Notes: generated from the letters alone by a model not told the origin. A stretch of 64,000 nucleotides of DNA from Sulfitobacter indolifex (GCF_022788655.1 NZ_CP084951.1:62001-126000); one strand, 5' to 3'. Shown: positions 35,890-45,930, numbered from the stretch's first letter. A program made the numbers and translations.

Positions 35890-38800
35890 CTATGAACGCG
35901 GGGCACTGGCGTCAAGATATGGCAGGGCACGCATCGCATTTGTCACGATTTCGTTGGGCAGCACCATAAGCGCTGGTTTCGCAGTCCATAGAATTGCCGT
36001 TTCAATTCGTCGCTGCGGGTAGATCTGCCGCAGCATATGCGCATAGGCGCCCATTTGGCGCAGCAGACCGTCCGGGCAGGCATCAGGCGCGTTGGGAACC
36101 ACGCGGTTGGTTTTAAAATCAACCGCAAGGATATGATCCTCTGCGATCACCAACCGGTCGATCGTGCCATGCAGACGCTGTGCGCCCAAGCTGCCAGTGA
36201 CAGGCACTTCAGCGAGCGTCGTGTCGGCGAAAAGCGGGGCGAGGGCAGGGGTGCGTAATACGGCTTCCGCTTCTTCCTGCGCGCGGGCGATCATCTCAAC
36301 CGAATGACTACGGGCCAAACGGTTAAGGAAAATCTCCCGCGCTTCCGCGTCCATTAGCGGCAAATGTTCGAGCAATTCATGCACCAAAGTGCCGTAGCTC
36401 AGCGCTGTATCCATATCAAAACCCGCTTCACCGGCCAGCGCCTTCGCGCCGCCAAGATCAGAAGGCGAAAGGGTCTTAGCTTCACCACTTGGCGCGGGGG
36501 CAGGGCGCGCAAAAATAGGGTCTAACTGGGGCGTTGTGACGATTTCCTCGGGTGTCTCAACGATGTTGAGTGCATCCCAATCGCCCTGCTGATAGCGCAG
36601 CGTGCCGTCGTCTCCTAAGGGCTCAGCTTGCAGTCGGGCCAGTGCGGCAGCGGTGATCTGATACCAAGAGGATTCATCCTTAGACAATTCCCCTGCAGCC
36701 GCCACGATCAGCCATTTCTCGGCCCGCGTCATAGCGACGTAAAACAGCCTAAGCCGTTCTTGCAGTGCGGCCTCTTTCATCTCATCCAGCCGCGCGCGTA
36801 TCGGTTGCGGCGTGTCATCGGCTGAGGCTTTCCACACGGGTGTGCCATCGACGGTGATGATCTCATCTTTGATCGTCACATCGCGCCGCCCGGTGTCGGG
36901 TAGGATGACGATGGGCGCTTCCAACCCCTTGGCGCCATGCACCGTCATCACCCGGATCTGGTTCGACGCGCTGTCGATCTGGCGTTTGATTTCCAGATCG
37001 TCGGTCTGCATCCATTGTAAGAAACCGGTCAAGCTCGGCACCGCGCCACGCTCATAAGCGAGCGCTTGGCTTAGCATCGCATTGATGCCGTCTTCCGCCT
37101 CTGGCCCCAGCCGCGCCAGCAGTTTACGGCGGCCATCGTGGCGGGTGAGGATACGCTCAATCAGGTCATAGGGGCGCAGGTAATCCACCTGCGCGCGCAG
37201 GTCGCGCAGAACCGCGAGCGTGGCAGCATGGGCTTCGGTCTGGTTGCGCAAAGCCTGCCAGAGGTGATCCTCTTTCCGGTAATGGGCGAGGGTGAAAAGA
37301 TCTTGCTCCGACCAACCAAAAAGCGGCGATTTCAGCGCGGTTGCGAGGGAGAGATCGTCATCCGGCGTCGCCAAGAACGACAGGATCGCCGCCAGATCAC
37401 GCACTGCAAGCTCGGCCCCGACCTTGAGCCGATCCGCCCCGGCGATGGGCAGTTCCGCCGCCTTACAAGCGCGGATGATCTCGGAAAACAGGGCCGAGCG
37501 ACGCTGTACGAGGATCAGAAAATCTCCCGGTTGGATGCGCCGCCGTGCCAATCCGCCTTTGCTGTCGTCGGGGAGGTAATGTTCCTCAGTCGTCAGCTCC
37601 TTGATGCGCCGCGCGATGCGTTCGGCCAGTTGCACCGTGTGATGCCGCGCGCTGCGTCGGTCAACGGGGTCCGTCCAGTCGCCCTCTTCATCGGGCCCGG
37701 CTTTTTCGATAAACGGCCATAGGTCTACGCGGCCCGGCAGGCGGTCCTTGAAGGCCAAATGCCCGTCATTTGTAAACCCGGTCTGGATCGCCGGGTCAAA
37801 GACCCCGTCGACCGCTCGCAGGATCGCCGAGGAAGACCGGAAAGAATAGGCAAGGCTGCGGCGCTGGAAAAACTGCCCCGCTTCGCCGATTTTCTGTTCA
37901 AAGGTGGCACCTTTGCGGTCCAACTCTTCGGGGTCCGCGCCCTGGAAGGAATAGATCGACTGTTTCTTGTCGCCCACGACAAACAGTGTCCGGTCCACCT
38001 CATTGCGCGCCCCGGCACCGGAGTAAAACTCATCCGTCAGCCGTTCGATCACGTCCCATTGCCGCGGAGAGGTGTCCTGCGCCTCGTCCACCAAAATGTG
38101 ATCAATGCCACCGTCGATCCGGAACAGCACCCATGCGGCCACGGCCTTGTCGGTCAGCAGGGCGCGGGCTTTGAGGATCAGATCGTCGAAATCAAGCCAG
38201 CCGCGTTTTTGCTTTTCATCCGCATAGCGGGCGAGGAAGCGGCTGGCAAAACGGTGCAGCACATAAGATTTTCGCGCGGCCTTCAGCGCCAAACGTGCCT
38301 CGCGGGCGTCTTCGACACGCTGCATCAGCTGTTCAAGCTGCGGCATTTGCTCCGCAATGACTTTTTGGGTCGGTTTCGTCGGGAAACTGCCGATCTTGGC
38401 GGTGAATGGCGCTTTGGCGCCGCTGCCGGTCAGCAGGATGTTCTCCAACTGCGGCAGAGCGGAGAGATCGTAGCGTTCGATCTCTTGCAAGGCCGCGCCT
38501 GCTTTGCCATCGTTCCCACCCTTAGCCAGCAGATGCGGAATGATCTCGGCCACCATCGTCGCCTCGCTGCCGAGGAAGACCGAACCGGCGATCTTGTCCT
38601 CGGTCAGGTCGTCGGGCTGTGCGAAAAGCGCTAGGATCTCGGACCACGAACACGGCTCAGTAAAGGCGTCACGTTGGCCGACGATGCTTCGGGTGAGACT
38701 GGCGAAATCTTCGCCGGTGTAATGCCGCGCTATATCTGCCACCAAGGGCGCATCTTCGCCCTCGGCCATCTCGTCAACAATCTCGGCGCGCAGCAGATCG

Positions 38801-39261
38801 GCGGCGCGGTCTTCGATCTCGGTGAACTGCGGGCTGACCTGTGCTTCCAGCGGGAAGCGGCGCAATAGGGCGGCGCAGAAGGAGTGGATGGTCTGGATTT
38901 TTAGCCCGCCCGGCGTCTCAATCGCGCGGGCGAATAGGGTACGTGCGTTGCGCAATTGCTCAGGCGTCAGCTCCCCCTGCACACCAAGATCGGCGAGCGC
39001 ACTGCGCAGTGCGTCGTCTTTCAGCATCGCCCATTCGCCCAGACGTTTGAACAGGCGGTTCTGCATCTCAGACGCGGCTGCTTTAGTATAAGTCAGGCAA
39101 AGGATGTGCTGCGGCTCGACATCATCAAGCAACAGCCGCGCCACACGGTCGGTCAGCACGCGGGTCTTGCCAGAGCCCGCATTCGCGGTCAGCCACGTGG
39201 AAGCATCGGGCCGGGCGGCTTCGATCTGTGCGCGGGTGGCGTCGTCAAAATCGCGCATCAT
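35890..39261 (-). CDS. addA: Double-strand break repair helicase-nuclease AddA
   Basis: AddA is the UvrD-like helicase and nuclease subunit of the alphaproteobacterial AddAB complex, which resects DNA ends for RecA. The 1123-residue protein has Walker A TANAGSGKTRVL (Lys32), motif Ia LTYTKAAASEM, motif II ILVDEAQDTSPRQWDVI, motif III VGDKKQSIYSFQGADP, motif V VMTVHGAKGLEAP and motif VI RLFYVAMTRAEK, then a C-terminal RecB-type nuclease (GTLVHELLEHL, ILAVDFKTNR). Start ATG at 39261 overlaps the addB stop (ATGA). Confidence 0.97.
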   Translation of the reverse strand: MMRDFDDATRAQIEAARPDASTWLTANAGSGKTRVLTDRVARLLLDDVEPQHILCLTYTKAAASEMQNRLFKRLGEWAMLKDDALRSALADLGVQGELTPEQLRNARTLFARAIETPGGLKIQTIHSFCAALLRRFPLEAQVSPQFTEIEDRAADLLRAEIVDEMAEGEDAPLVADIARHYTGEDFASLTRSIVGQRDAFTEPCSWSEILALFAQPDDLTEDKIAGSVFLGSEATMVAEIIPHLLAKGGNDGKAGAALQEIERYDLSALPQLENILLTGSGAKAPFTAKIGSFPTKPTQKVIAEQMPQLEQLMQRVEDAREARLALKAARKSYVLHRFASRFLARYADEKQKRGWLDFDDLILKARALLTDKAVAAWVLFRIDGGIDHILVDEAQDTSPRQWDVIERLTDEFYSGAGARNEVDRTLFVVGDKKQSIYSFQGADPEELDRKGATFEQKIGEAGQFFQRRSLAYSFRSSSAILRAVDGVFDPAIQTGFTNDGHLAFKDRLPGRVDLWPFIEKAGPDEEGDWTDPVDRRSARHHTVQLAERIARRIKELTTEEHYLPDDSKGGLARRRIQPGDFLILVQRRSALFSEIIRACKAAELPIAGADRLKVGAELAVRDLAAILSFLATPDDDLSLATALKSPLFGWSEQDLFTLAHYRKEDHLWQALRNQTEAHAATLAVLRDLRAQVDYLRPYDLIERILTRHDGRRKLLARLGPEAEDGINAMLSQALAYERGAVPSLTGFLQWMQTDDLEIKRQIDSASNQIRVMTVHGAKGLEAPIVILPDTGRRDVTIKDEIITVDGTPVWKASADDTPQPIRARLDEMKEAALQERLRLFYVAMTRAEKWLIVAAAGELSKDESSWYQITAAALARLQAEPLGDDGTLRYQQGDWDALNIVETPEEIVTTPQLDPIFARPAPAPSGEAKTLSPSDLGGAKALAGEAGFDMDTALSYGTLVHELLEHLPLMDAEAREIFLNRLARSHSVEMIARAQEEAEAVLRTPALAPLFADTTLAEVPVTGSLGAQRLHGTIDRLVIAEDHILAVDFKTNRVVPNAPDACPDGLLRQMGAYAHMLRQIYPQRRIETAILWTAKPALMVLPNEIVTNAMRALPYLDASAPRS

Positions 39262-42215
39262 TCCAGATTCTCCGGTTTGGCGGCAGTGGTGCCATCCCAT
39301 TCGCCGAACCGGGCGAGTTGGTCATAGTTTCCAGCAAAAGCATCGCTTTGCACCATGCGGCGGGCGGTAAACCCTTGGCCTTCGTCCAGGTAGCGCGACA
39401 GCAGTGCATGCAGACCGGCGAGCACCTCTTGGGGGCTTTCCTCGTCCAACGGTGCGGGCACTTCGACGGGTTTAGAGCCCAAGCCGATGAAGGCCGCATG
39501 GGCGACATGTGCCACGCCCACCTCGGGGAAACCGCCACGTTCGACCATCGCCGCTTCGATCAGCAGTTGCTTGTCGAAGAGCCGCTGTTCCTTTTTGCCC
39601 GGCGGCGTGCCGGTCTTGTAGTCATAGATCAGCACATCGCCGTCATCGGTCTGGTCGATCCGGTCAGCAAAACCGCTGAGAGTAAAACCGAGGTCCGCGA
39701 AAGTATGGCTGCCGCGCGCGCCTTGCTCGAAAGCGACGGGGCTGGAGAATTCGGCGCGGGTGCGTTCGCGGGCGATGAACCAATCGGCGATCCGGTCGAT
39801 CCGGGCCAACCACATGGCGCGGGCGGCGGGCCAGGGGGCTTCTTCTTCCAACACCTGAGCGGCAACTTCGAGCAGGGCTTCGTGGGTCAGCCGTGCCGGA
39901 TCTCGGGCCACCAGTTTTACGAAATCCTCCATAATGCGGTGCAGCACGATGCCGCGCACAGGCGCGTCGGGTGATTGCACCAGCGGGTTGATCGCGCGCA
40001 GCTTTAGGCTGTGTTTGGCGTAAACAGCATAGGGGTCGCGGATCAGCGTCTTGATCTCGGTCACCGAAAGCTTGCGGGGGCGCGCGGCACGCGGCGGGCG
40101 AGGCGAGGGGCGCGGCGCGGGGGCCGTCCGCTCCACCGCCTCCAAGGCGCGCACTTGATCCAGCCAATAGCTGCCGCGTTGCTGCATTGCCTTCCATGCT
40201 TCCGGCCCACCGGTTTCCCCCAAACCGCCCAGCAGGTTGCCCAACCGGTTCAGCCAACGTGACGGCACCATTTCGGCCTCATCCGAGCGGATCGCGCGGG
40301 TGATCCAAACCTCTGGGCTGGCGATGGCCTGTTGGTAGTCATGTGCTGAAAGGCCGACGCGGCGTTCGGGCAGCAGCAGCCCTGCTTTCTCGCGCATTTG
40401 GCGGTTCAGCCAGGGATCGGGCGGCGGTGCTTCGGGCCATGTGCCTTCGTTAAGGCCGCCAAGGATCACCAGATCGGCGCCCTGAACCCGCGCCTCCATC
40501 GTGCCCCAGATCATGATGTCGGGATGCGGGGTGTCGGCCTCGCGCACCTCTTCTTGGGACAGCAGCGCCCCCAGCAGATCGGCGTAGTCTGCGGCATTCA
40601 TCGCGCCGCCGTGCACAGCATGTTCGGTGAGGTTTTCCATAACCCCCTGCGCCGCGATGCCCGCGCCATGCTGCCAAAGCAGATGATCGGGGTCGGCGGG
40701 TTGACCGGCGGCGATCCTATTGGCCAGCGCCAAATGGGCGGCGACGCAATCGGGCAGGGGCCGCTCGCCGGGGGCGTCATGACCGGGGAATGTCTCTCCC
40801 ACCCAAGCGATCCAATCGCGAAAACCGCTGGGGTCTTCCATTCGTTTTGCAGTGCGTTCAGCGATTTCGGTCAGGCCTTCGGCATCGGGGTAGGGCAGCC
40901 CATGGCGGCGAATTTCGGCTTCTAGTCGCTGCGTATAGAGCTGGTGAAAATTCCGCCCCGCGCCGCTGTGGGTTAGCGGGTGTTTCAGCAGGGTCAGCAG
41001 CGCTTCGGCATCAAGTTTACGCAGAAAAAGCGCTGCCACATGTCGCAGAAATCGCCCCGGAGGGGACAGTTGCAGCGGCATCCCGGCGCTGTCATCGGGA
41101 AGAATATTCCACCGATCCAGCGCGGCCGTAACCTGCCGGGTCAGCATCCGGTCGGGTGTGATCAGCGCGGCCTTCACGCCATCTTCGGCGGCTTGACGCA
41201 GACGCAGCGCGATGGCCAGCGCCTCAACACGGGGGGTGGGCGCTTCGATTAGAGTGATGTCAGCCGTGGCGCCGTGAAGGTCATTCAATTTTGGCCCCTC
41301 ATTTAGCCAAGCGTGGGTGACCGGCGCAGGGCGGAGCGAGAGCGAAAGCAGCGTGTTACGTGCCATCGAAACGGCGGGCATATCGCACCACGGTTCAATC
41401 GCCCCCCGCGAGACACCGAGCATATTCATCAGCTTGCGAAAGCGGTATTGCGGATGATCCTCAGCCAAAAGCGCCTGATCCAATTCATTCCAGACGGCGG
41501 TGGGCATTTCGAAATCAAAACCGGGCAGGATGATCGCGCCTTGGGGCAGGCGGGCCACGGCCTCCATCAGCAAGGCGGTCGTGCCGCGCGACCCGGTGGA
41601 GCCTGCAAGGATCACGGGATGCTGCGGCGGGTTGTCTTGCCAGCGGACGATGATCCGGGCGACCAATTGTCGCCGCCGTGCCTCGGCGTCAGGGCGGGTG
41701 GTGGTCTGGCCGAGATAGTCATGCGCAATGGCCAAAAACCGCTGCGCGCGCTCCCAATGGGCCGAGAGGTGACCCACATCCAGTCCGGCCACGGTTTCAG
41801 GCGAAACGCCTTCGCCCTGCATTTCGTCGATCAGCCCGGCAAGACTGTCGGACAGCGCGTAAAGCGACTCGCGCGGAGCGAGATCCGGCGCGGCATCCAG
41901 TAGGCGCGAGACAAGTTGAATCAGTTCCAGCCGCCGTTGCAAGGGCGGTGTCGGCGCTGGCAAGGCAACGCCGGGCGCCAACGCGTCGAGGTCGGTAATC
42001 AGCCGGATCCGTGGCAAGAAACCTGCCGGACCTGCATCAAAATCATGGCGCAGGCGGCGCGCCATGCGGTTGGTGTTCACGATAAGCTCAACACGTGCCA
42101 TCGCCTCCGGCGGGTCATTTTCCAGCCGGTCACAAAGTCCGCGCACCAACCCGCGCGGAAAGTCGACGCCGGGGGCGAGGCCAAAGATGCGCGGAGTGTC
42201 TTGCGGCTTAAACAT
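39258..42215 (-). CDS. addB: Double-strand break repair protein AddB
   Basis: AddB is the inactivated-helicase, nuclease-bearing partner of AddA. The 985-residue protein starts in the helicase-like fold without a proper Walker A (VNTNRMARRLRHDF) and ends in a RecB-family PD-(D/E)XK nuclease (GIVLHRIMEDF, DVLIYDYKTGTPPGKKEQRLFDKQLLIEA). The iron-sulfur cysteines of Bacillus AddB are not evident, which is expected for alphaproteobacterial forms. The ATG at 42215 overlaps the end of murU by 8 bases; AGG lies 5 bases upstream. Confidence 0.95.
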   Translation of the reverse strand: MFKPQDTPRIFGLAPGVDFPRGLVRGLCDRLENDPPEAMARVELIVNTNRMARRLRHDFDAGPAGFLPRIRLITDLDALAPGVALPAPTPPLQRRLELIQLVSRLLDAAPDLAPRESLYALSDSLAGLIDEMQGEGVSPETVAGLDVGHLSAHWERAQRFLAIAHDYLGQTTTRPDAEARRRQLVARIIVRWQDNPPQHPVILAGSTGSRGTTALLMEAVARLPQGAIILPGFDFEMPTAVWNELDQALLAEDHPQYRFRKLMNMLGVSRGAIEPWCDMPAVSMARNTLLSLSLRPAPVTHAWLNEGPKLNDLHGATADITLIEAPTPRVEALAIALRLRQAAEDGVKAALITPDRMLTRQVTAALDRWNILPDDSAGMPLQLSPPGRFLRHVAALFLRKLDAEALLTLLKHPLTHSGAGRNFHQLYTQRLEAEIRRHGLPYPDAEGLTEIAERTAKRMEDPSGFRDWIAWVGETFPGHDAPGERPLPDCVAAHLALANRIAAGQPADPDHLLWQHGAGIAAQGVMENLTEHAVHGGAMNAADYADLLGALLSQEEVREADTPHPDIMIWGTMEARVQGADLVILGGLNEGTWPEAPPPDPWLNRQMREKAGLLLPERRVGLSAHDYQQAIASPEVWITRAIRSDEAEMVPSRWLNRLGNLLGGLGETGGPEAWKAMQQRGSYWLDQVRALEAVERTAPAPRPSPRPPRAARPRKLSVTEIKTLIRDPYAVYAKHSLKLRAINPLVQSPDAPVRGIVLHRIMEDFVKLVARDPARLTHEALLEVAAQVLEEEAPWPAARAMWLARIDRIADWFIARERTRAEFSSPVAFEQGARGSHTFADLGFTLSGFADRIDQTDDGDVLIYDYKTGTPPGKKEQRLFDKQLLIEAAMVERGGFPEVGVAHVAHAAFIGLGSKPVEVPAPLDEESPQEVLAGLHALLSRYLDEGQGFTARRMVQSDAFAGNYDQLARFGEWDGTTAAKPENLE

Positions 42216-42900
42216 ACGTACCTGCCAACAGGCCTTCGGCGAGCGCGATGCCTCCGGGGTGACCCACATCGCACCAGCGTCCGGTATAGGAAAGGCCAAA
42301 CACCGTTTCGCGGCGCAGCATCATGTCCCATAACAGGTTAAGCGAGAATACATCGGCCTCAATCTCAGCCAGAAGATCGGTTTTAATGATCTGAACCCCG
42401 CCGTAGACTTGCCCCGGCCCCCGTTGAAGTTGGCCATCTGCGCTCAGGGTGAAATCGCCCTTACCGCTATGGCCAAGGGTGTTTTCCAGCGGGACAGTCA
42501 TTAAAAGCGCGTCCATCTGCGTAGGATCCCACGCGGCATGCAGCATCTCCAGCGGGTTCGGTCCAGCCCAGATTGCGTCACTGTTCATGGTGAACACCGG
42601 ACCTTCACCGAGCAGCCGCAGCGCATTGCGCAACCCGCCGCCGGTGTCGAGAATCTGGGGGGTCTCGAGAATGGTTTCGACGCCCTGCGCGTGCAGATGG
42701 GCCTCAAGCTGGTCGGGCAGATAATGCAGGTTTGCCACGATCCGCGCCGGCGACACCGCATGGGCAAGGTCCAGCGCGTGGTCAACCAGCGGTCGACCGG
42801 CCAGCGGCACCATAGGTTTGGGTTGGTTCTGGGTGAGATGCTTCATACGCGTGCCGAAACCGGCCGCGAACATCATAATGGCGTCGGGATAGTCGCGCAT
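42208..42900 (-). CDS. murU: N-acetylmuramate alpha-1-phosphate uridylyltransferase
   Basis: The 230-residue nucleotidyltransferase has the N-terminal signature MMFAAGFGTRMKHLTQNQPKPMVPLAGRPLVDHAL (G-X-G-T-R-M ... P-K-P) and the metal-binding FTMNSDAIW. Its position directly after the AmgK-like kinase identifies it as MurU, which makes UDP-MurNAc from MurNAc-1-phosphate in peptidoglycan recycling. That route bypasses MurA, the fosfomycin target. The start overlaps amgK by 28 bases. Confidence 0.9.
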   Translation of the reverse strand: MRDYPDAIMMFAAGFGTRMKHLTQNQPKPMVPLAGRPLVDHALDLAHAVSPARIVANLHYLPDQLEAHLHAQGVETILETPQILDTGGGLRNALRLLGEGPVFTMNSDAIWAGPNPLEMLHAAWDPTQMDALLMTVPLENTLGHSGKGDFTLSADGQLQRGPGQVYGGVQIIKTDLLAEIEADVFSLNLLWDMMLRRETVFGLSYTGRWCDVGHPGGIALAEGLLAGTYV

Positions 42901-43877
42901 TGGCTTTTCAAATGCTCCAGAAAATCGGGTGTAGGATGGGGCAGTACGCCCGCGATGCTGTCAGCCACAGCGGAGAGCGCGGGATGGCGCAAGTTGTGTT
43001 GCAAGTGTTGCCAAACGCGGGGGATCAGATCGACATACTGCGGCTTGCCATCGCGCAGGCAGAGGCGGGCAAAGATACCAAGGATACGCAAGTTGCGCTG
43101 GGCCCCAAGCAGAGCATAGGCGCGGCGAAATGCGGCGTCGTCTTGCCCGGTTTTGGCAAGGTAATAGTCGATCATTTGCGCCTCAACTGCACGCGGAACA
43201 TCGCGGCGCGCGTCTTGGAGGATTGAGACGAGGTCATATGCCGGGTGGCCCAGCAGCGCGTCTTGAAAATCGAGCAGGCCAACGCGCGCAGCGCCCGAGC
43301 GCTGCGGCAGCCAAAGCAGGTTTTCGGCGTGATAGTCGCGTAGGATCACAACTTTGGGGGCGGCGTCCAACGTGGTGGCGAGGGGGTGGAAAGCCTGAGC
43401 GAAAGCGGCCTGCCCCCCATCGGGTGCGTAGAAATCGAACGCCGGGGCCGCCATTTCGGTCAGCCAATTGGCATCACAGACCGGCAGCTCTGGCAGCAGG
43501 GCGGCGTGCAATTGGACCAATACGTCGACCGCTGCGCGGTAAAGCGGGGTTTCCTGTGAAGGATCGGTCGCCATCAAACGGGCGAAAAGAGCGTCGCCAA
43601 GGTCTTCGATCAGCAGCAGACCGTGGTCACTGTCTGCTTGAAAAATCTGGGGGGGACTAAGACCGATAGCTGTCAGATGTTCAGCAACCTGGATGAAGGG
43701 GCGCACATCTTCACCACGCTCCGGCGGGGCGTCCATCAATATGGCAGTTTCACCATTCGCTCTGCGCAGGCGGTCATAACGTCGGTTTGAGGCGTCGCCG
43801 GCCAGCAATGTCTGGGTGGCATCGGACCAACCTGCATTTTGCAGGAAGGTTTTGATTAGGAGCGTGCGTTCGGTCAT
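42873..43877 (-). CDS. amgK: N-acetylmuramate/N-acetylglucosamine kinase (APH family)
   Basis: The 334-residue protein has the aminoglycoside-phosphotransferase fold: GDASNRRYDRLR near the N terminus, VILRDYHAENLLWLP (catalytic Asp) and VGLLDFQDALLGHPAYDLVSILQDARRDV (metal-binding Asp). Together with MurU it forms the AmgK-MurU recycling branch that phosphorylates the anomeric carbon of MurNAc. ATG at 43877 overlaps the tsaE stop (ATGA), as in many alphaproteobacteria. Confidence 0.9.
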   Translation of the reverse strand: MTERTLLIKTFLQNAGWSDATQTLLAGDASNRRYDRLRRANGETAILMDAPPERGEDVRPFIQVAEHLTAIGLSPPQIFQADSDHGLLLIEDLGDALFARLMATDPSQETPLYRAAVDVLVQLHAALLPELPVCDANWLTEMAAPAFDFYAPDGGQAAFAQAFHPLATTLDAAPKVVILRDYHAENLLWLPQRSGAARVGLLDFQDALLGHPAYDLVSILQDARRDVPRAVEAQMIDYYLAKTGQDDAAFRRAYALLGAQRNLRILGIFARLCLRDGKPQYVDLIPRVWQHLQHNLRHPALSAVADSIAGVLPHPTPDFLEHLKSQCATIPTPL

Positions 43878-44347
43878 GCGCGCCAATCCGTCAGCTTGTC
43901 GTCCCAATCGGCTCCGGTCCATTTGGCGGTCAGCGCGCGGCTGTCTTCCTCCGGGCCGGGAGTGAGGTTGATATGCAACGCTCCAGCAGGCGCCAACGGG
44001 CCCAAACGATCCGGCCATTCCACCAAACAGATCGCGTCGAGGAACGCCTCAACCAACCCCAGTTCCTCAATCTCATAAGTGGAGGTCAACCGGTAGAGAT
44101 CTGCATGCCAAATCGCGCCGCTTTGGCCGTCATAGGTTTGCACCAGTGTGAAGGTGGGCGAGGGGATGTCTTCGGGGAATTCTAGGAGTTCAAAGATCAA
44201 CGCACGGGCGAAATGCGTCTTGCCCGCGCCGACATCGCCGCTGAGCAGGAGGACATCGCCGGGCGTTAGGCGGCGAGCTAATTGCTGGGCGCGCCGAGCG
44301 GTCTCATCGGAGCCGCTGAGCAAGAGAGAAAGAGTATCATCGGACAT
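43874..44347 (-). CDS. tsaE: tRNA threonylcarbamoyladenosine synthesis ATPase TsaE
   Basis: TsaE is the P-loop ATPase that recycles the TsaB-TsaD complex making t6A37 in tRNA. The 157-residue protein has Walker A GDVGAGKTHFARAL, IPSPTFTLVQTY, and the Walker B-like LVEWPDRLG. It heads the tsaE-amgK-murU-addB-addA run of overlapping genes. Its partner tsaD lies 11 kb away in this window. Confidence 0.96.
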   Translation of the reverse strand: MSDDTLSLLLSGSDETARRAQQLARRLTPGDVLLLSGDVGAGKTHFARALIFELLEFPEDIPSPTFTLVQTYDGQSGAIWHADLYRLTSTYEIEELGLVEAFLDAICLVEWPDRLGPLAPAGALHINLTPGPEEDSRALTAKWTGADWDDKLTDWRA

Positions 44348-44403
44348 GCCCCATGCTTAGCGTGCCGACGCGCAGCCGCAAGATTAAAGCGGTTCGGGAT
44401 GGC

Positions 44404-45930
44404 TTAGTTGGAGGGTTGCCGCCGGTCGTTTGCCAAAGGGGCAGCGATACGGTCTTGTCGACCCGCCTCAACCGGGACCGCGTGGAAGCGTACGAGCGTT
44501 GCACCCGAAGCGATGGCGGAAACCTCGCAAGATAGTGGTGGGCCTTGATGCGGATAGATGGGCATATTCCAGCCCGCACGGTCCCCCCGGCACATGACAA
44601 ATTCGGCGATGTCGGGCCAAAGAGGATTGGCCGCCGACATCCCACGCCAGACGTGGATGGCGTCGTCAATGGTGATTTCGGCAAAGCTTTTGTCTGGGTC
44701 TTGTTTCCAGTGTTCGCGGTAGGCCGCATTGCAGAATGTCAGCACGCCAGAGGCGGAAAAGACGGCGAAACCATCTTCCAACGCGTCAAGCAAGCTCTGG
44801 CTTTGCTCAAGCTCGGCGCGGAAATTGCGGGTCAGGGTGACTTCGGCTGTGATGTCTTCGATCAAAAAGGCGGTGGCACCATCGGGGTGCGGGCGGCCCC
44901 GAATGCTATAGGTCTGACCGTTTTCAAGCGACCATGTCTCTTGATAGCGCCCATCAGTCGCAGCGGCGATCACCTCGGCTATTTCCTGACGCCAGTTCTT
45001 ATAGTTTTTCGGTTCCGGCATGCGGCGGCTTTCGCGCAGCTGATTAAAGAAAGAAACCATAGTGGGCCGGGCGCTGAGAAAGGGGGCGGGCAACGCGGTG
45101 AGGTCAACCAAGGCCGGGTTGAACAGCGCCAACTGTCCATTGCGATCAAATATTGCCAGCCCAATGGACAGATGCGCAAAGGTTTTTGCGAGGGTTTGGA
45201 CAAAGTTGCGCTGCGCCTCTTCGGCGGCGACCACGGCATTGATGCAAGTGGCGTGGTAGATTTGGATATGGTCCTCTGTCGTGGTGGTCAGGGCATACCA
45301 ATCGGGTTTTTCCCCTTCGTCGCTGCGTAGACAGACGCGATTGGGGTGTTCGGGCGATGGCGTGCTGAACAGGGCGGCACCGCCGCTTTCGGGGTCATAT
45401 TGCGCCTTTCGTTTTAGGGCGGCATAGGCCCGGTTGTGCCAAATAATGCGCCCGCCCGCTTCGGTCTGCCACGCGGGGTTCGGGCTGCTGTCACTGGCGC
45501 GGCGTAACGCGGCAAGTTTGGTGAAAGTTTCCTCTGTAAGCTCAGCCGCGGCGCGGGTTTGTGGCAGATGTAGCCAACACAGCGCATCGCGCCATGTGAT
45601 GCGAAGCTCTGGCGGGCTGTCCCCATCCTCTGCCGCGAGGGTCAGATTGCCGGTGGTGCCATGGCGGGGGGTGACAGGAAATTGGGGAAACCGAGACAAC
45701 AGCGCTTCACGAATATCCTCCCATTGGTGATATCCCGGGGCGAGCGCAAAACGCGTCAGCGCGCTGTCGGACCCGTGGATCAGGTGACCGTCCTCAAAAA
45801 GCAGGCTCATATCGTCTATGTCAGGCGGAGCCTTTGCCGTACGGGTACTGGGAAGGCATAGCCACCAAAGCGCAGCTAGAGCCGTAAAACTTGCGGCGAA
45901 AAGCACAATGAAAACGTCTGGCAATGCCAT
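44404..45930 (-). CDS. Membrane-anchored PAS-domain protein without kinase module
   Basis: A 508-residue protein with one N-terminal membrane helix (FIVLFAASFTALAALWWLCL) and at least two or three PAS-like sensory domains: one near 160-215 (AGGRIIWHNRAYAALK), one near 250-330 (IGLAIFDRNGQLALFNPALVDLTALP) and one near 380-460 (LEDGFAVFSASGVLTFCNAAYREHW). It stops where a HisKA domain would be expected; no H-box or ATPase motif is present. It may be a kinase-less signal protein that works through a partner, or a lineage-wide truncated kinase. It sits between regB and tsaE on the same strand, separated from regB by 87 bases. Confidence 0.8.
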   Translation of the reverse strand: MALPDVFIVLFAASFTALAALWWLCLPSTRTAKAPPDIDDMSLLFEDGHLIHGSDSALTRFALAPGYHQWEDIREALLSRFPQFPVTPRHGTTGNLTLAAEDGDSPPELRITWRDALCWLHLPQTRAAAELTEETFTKLAALRRASDSSPNPAWQTEAGGRIIWHNRAYAALKRKAQYDPESGGAALFSTPSPEHPNRVCLRSDEGEKPDWYALTTTTEDHIQIYHATCINAVVAAEEAQRNFVQTLAKTFAHLSIGLAIFDRNGQLALFNPALVDLTALPAPFLSARPTMVSFFNQLRESRRMPEPKNYKNWRQEIAEVIAAATDGRYQETWSLENGQTYSIRGRPHPDGATAFLIEDITAEVTLTRNFRAELEQSQSLLDALEDGFAVFSASGVLTFCNAAYREHWKQDPDKSFAEITIDDAIHVWRGMSAANPLWPDIAEFVMCRGDRAGWNMPIYPHQGPPLSCEVSAIASGATLVRFHAVPVEAGRQDRIAAPLANDRRQPSN

